The notes under the pieces: model-generated | The model's input: only the letters and a program-made list of their open reading frames with translations | What the model was told of the DNA's origin: nothing | The model's database searches: none | Part shown: positions 61,886-64,000 of the stretch, piece by piece | Layout: every line of letters starts with the position of its first letter | Position numbering within the stretch: position 1 is the first letter of the stretch | Origin: Tangfeifania diversioriginum | GTDB lineage: Bacteria; Bacteroidota; Bacteroidia; Bacteroidales; Prolixibacteraceae | Reading direction: 5' to 3' | Length of the DNA: 64,000 nt | NCBI GenBank assembly: GCA_945873105.1 | Contig: CAMCBW010000033.1 | Location: 1 to 64,000 of the forward strand | Position numbers and translations under genes: made by a program

Positions 61886-62926
61886 ATGAAACGCTTCCCT
61901 TTGCCCGACCTATTAAAAGGATTTGCCGTCTTTTTAATTGTCCCGGTTCATGTATTGGAGAAGTTTATTGACTATCCTGGCCGGGAAAGTACATTTGGCA
62001 AAATACTGTTGATCCTTGGCGGACCCATCGCTGTTCCAGTATTTATGATGGTAATGGGGTACTTTGTTGCTTGCAGCCGGAAAAGTTTGCTTATGAACCT
62101 GACCAGAGGAATATTCATCTTCCTGGTAGGTATTTTCCTGAATATTGGGCTAAATTTTCACTTACTACTGAAAATTTATGATGATAACTGGAATTTGGAT
62201 CCTTTGCAAGCAATTTTTAGTGTAGACATATTCTTGTTGGCAGGATTAAGTATCATTGTGCTTTCTGTATTGAAAGTTGTGAAGTACGGACAACTTGGGG
62301 TGATTGTCGGCCTGATTCTCTTTGTTAGCGGTACAACTTTTTATTTTAATGAAATACTGATGGTTACAGATCGAAATTACATTCTGCCATTTATAGGCGG
62401 CAAATATTCATGGTCCTATTTCCCTCTTTTCCCGTGGTTAACCTATCCATTGATAGGCTTTTTGATCCACAAGCTTGAATTTGATACAAGGGAATTTATT
62501 CAGCGTTATAAAAAGATCTCCTTGGTATTATTGTTAGTCATACTGACTTTGGTTATGGTGTTTTCCCAATTTGGCCTCGAGACTACTTTAAATCTCCCCG
62601 AATATTATCACCATGGATTTTCCTTTGTTCTTTGGACTTTAGGTGTAGATATCCTATGGATGACTGCTCTTTGGTACCTGATTTTGAAGTTTAATGACTT
62701 TTTCCCCATTGTATTTTTAAGATGGCTTGGGCAAAATATTACGGCAATTTATGTCATCCAATGGCTGATAATTGGGAATATAGCTACTGCCATTTATCAG
62801 TCACAAGAGCTCACCAAATTTTGGTATTGGAGTGGATCTATTTTCCTCCTGACTTTGACAATTACCTATTTGTATCAAAAAGCGAAAGTGTTCTTTCAAC
62901 ATTCTAATTATAAGATGATTAATTAA
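61886..62926 (+). CDS. Multi-pass membrane acyltransferase, DUF1624/HGSNAT-like
   Basis: 346 residues with about ten membrane helices. The N-terminal PDLLKGFAVFLIVPVHVLEKF carries the His of membrane acyltransferases of the heparan-alpha-glucosaminide N-acetyltransferase (DUF1624) type; FPLFPWLTYPLIGFLIHK is a second family motif. It may transfer acyl groups to an envelope glycan or lipid. It starts 5 bp after the TPR gene. Confidence 0.7.
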   Translation: MKRFPLPDLLKGFAVFLIVPVHVLEKFIDYPGRESTFGKILLILGGPIAVPVFMMVMGYFVACSRKSLLMNLTRGIFIFLVGIFLNIGLNFHLLLKIYDDNWNLDPLQAIFSVDIFLLAGLSIIVLSVLKVVKYGQLGVIVGLILFVSGTTFYFNEILMVTDRNYILPFIGGKYSWSYFPLFPWLTYPLIGFLIHKLEFDTREFIQRYKKISLVLLLVILTLVMVFSQFGLETTLNLPEYYHHGFSFVLWTLGVDILWMTALWYLILKFNDFFPIVFLRWLGQNITAIYVIQWLIIGNIATAIYQSQELTKFWYWSGSIFLLTLTITYLYQKAKVFFQHSNYKMIN

Positions 62927-63061
62927 TTTTTTGCCTGTGCGTTAGCGTGATAAGGCTTCATTTATTTCTTAATAAATTTGAATGTTAAATAAACAATTTT
63001 GATGAGATTTTAGAGTTATTTTTTTGCAATTTTAACAGTGGTAATCCTTAATAAGTTTCCC
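62927..63061. other. Intergenic region with no gene seen
   Basis: AT-rich; presumably promoter of the following kelch-like gene. No clear consensus. Confidence 0.4.
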
Positions 63062-64000
63062 ATGAGATTAGGTTTAATTTTTCTTTTCTTGCTTACTTAC
63101 AGTTGTATCAACAGCAATCAAGCCAAAACTTTTCAAATTTCAGTAGAACCACTAGAGATTAAAGGATTGAATGGAGTTCAAGCCTTTTCTTTCGGAAAAT
63201 TTGATGGAAAGTGGCTGATTATAGGGGGGAGGTCGGATGGGTTACACCGCCGGCAGCCTTGGGCTACCTTCGATGAAGAGGGCCAAAGCAAACTGTTGAC
63301 CGTCGTAGATCCGGTTGCAAAAAAAACATGGTCTGCCTCCATGGAAAACTTGCCGGCTGCGCTCCGGGAGCAGTTGTGTTCGACCAATATGGAGTCTTAC
63401 CAGGAGGGTGAAACGCTCTATCTGGTTGGAGGTTATGGCTACAGCAAGCTGGCCGGGGATCATGTTACTTATCCGAACCTAACTGCCATTGATGTGCCCA
63501 AAGCGATAGCAGCAATTGTCAACGGAACCCCTATCGACGCTTGCTTCAGGCAAATTGTGGATGAACAGTTTGCGGTGACGGGCGGCTACCTTAACAAAGT
63601 CTACCATACCTTCTACCTAACGGGTGGACAGCGATTTGAAGGGAGATACAACCCGATGGGTCATGCATCCTATACCCAAACCTACACCAATTCCATACGT
63701 AAATTCAGGATTACAGACGATGGAAGGAATATTGCCATCACCCATCTGACCACAATTACTGATACCACGAACTTGCACCGGCGTGATTTCAATGTGGTTC
63801 CACAAATGATGCCGGATGGGCAAGAGGGTTTGACCGCCTTTTCAGGGGTGTTTCAGCCACATGCCGACCTGCCTTATCTGAATTGCGTCAACATTGATTC
63901 TGCGGCATATGTTGTAAACAATGAATTCAAACAATATTACAACCAATACCATTGTGCCCATGTCCCAATGTTTAGCAGCAAGACAAAGGAGATGCACACC
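63062..64000 (+). CDS. Kelch-like beta-propeller lipoprotein, 5' part (runs off window)
   Basis: Open to the window edge; 313 residues visible. A lipoprotein signal (LIFLFLLTYSC, Cys15) and kelch-type repeats with GKWLIIGGRSDGLHRR, LYLVGGYGYSK, QFAVTGGYLN and TFYLTGGQRFEG. Kelch propellers of this kind in Bacteroidota are often T9SS-exported, but the C-terminus is outside the window. A stub of a related gene lies at 58131. Confidence 0.8.
   Translation, partial: MRLGLIFLFLLTYSCINSNQAKTFQISVEPLEIKGLNGVQAFSFGKFDGKWLIIGGRSDGLHRRQPWATFDEEGQSKLLTVVDPVAKKTWSASMENLPAALREQLCSTNMESYQEGETLYLVGGYGYSKLAGDHVTYPNLTAIDVPKAIAAIVNGTPIDACFRQIVDEQFAVTGGYLNKVYHTFYLTGGQRFEGRYNPMGHASYTQTYTNSIRKFRITDDGRNIAITHLTTITDTTNLHRRDFNVVPQMMPDGQEGLTAFSGVFQPHADLPYLNCVNIDSAAYVVNNEFKQYYNQYHCAHVPMFSSKTKEMHT

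Overview
The window is chromosomal DNA of a Bacteroidota bacterium, most likely class Bacteroidia near the Marinilabiliales (order-level placement is inference). It encodes type IX secretion (T9SS) and gliding-type parts: a PorU sortase, GldJ, a PorP/SprF-like protein and an adhesin with a type B C-terminal signal. Many exported proteins start with a lipobox. The tRNA-Phe promoter matches the Bacteroidota pattern TTTG-N19-TAnnTTTG, and Shine-Dalgarno sequences are mostly weak.

Layout. 0-8 kb: 3' part of a giant repeat adhesin, a PorP/SprF-like outer membrane protein and an OmpA/PD40 protein, a T9SS surface module. 8-13 kb: amino acid permease, small lipoprotein, cca and murF. 13-19 kb: gldJ divergent from porU, then a secreted subtilase. 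19-26 kb: ispF, a lemA/TPM operon, an ORF6N protein, and a reverse-strand block (zinc ribbon protein, Nif3-like, MerR, M23 peptidase). 26-36 kb: alaS, acyl-CoA ligase, NmrA-like protein, tRNA-Phe, M16 peptidase, O-methyltransferase, DUF2851. 35-41 kb: a four-helix-bundle gene boxed by inverted 9-bp repeat arrays, then rpsO-pnp, a deoxynucleoside kinase and a TPR lipoprotein. 41-45 kb: a PIN toxin-antitoxin pair, an ABC/GntR operon and an HsmA-like membrane protein.

45-58 kb is a redox accessory region. A reverse-strand operon (two thioredoxin-fold proteins, an FAD oxidoreductase, an NapH-like Fe-S protein, DUF1847, DUF2892) diverges from a Crp/Fnr regulator. Next come an ECF sigma factor, its anti-sigma factor, a Spy/CpxP-like protein, a Gly-rich secreted protein with Ca-loop-like motifs, two ferritin-like DUF2202 lipoproteins around a DUF4405 membrane protein, and a run of four genes: small exported protein, NapH/NosR-like membrane Fe-S protein, outer-membrane barrel, and a Tat-exported lipoprotein with ten [4Fe-4S] cysteine motifs. 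The last set is the best candidate for an undescribed system: an iron-sulfur, rather than multihaem, electron path across the envelope. A 32-bp element shared by the anti-sigma and second DUF2202 genes may be the promoter of the local ECF factor.

58-60.5 kb is decaying DNA: a remnant related to the kelch-like gene at the right edge, and a hybrid histidine kinase with two nonsense codons whose receiver domain is cut off where an outer-membrane barrel gene lacking its 5' end begins. 60.5-64 kb holds that barrel, a TPR protein, a multi-pass acyltransferase and the start of a kelch-like lipoprotein that runs off the window.
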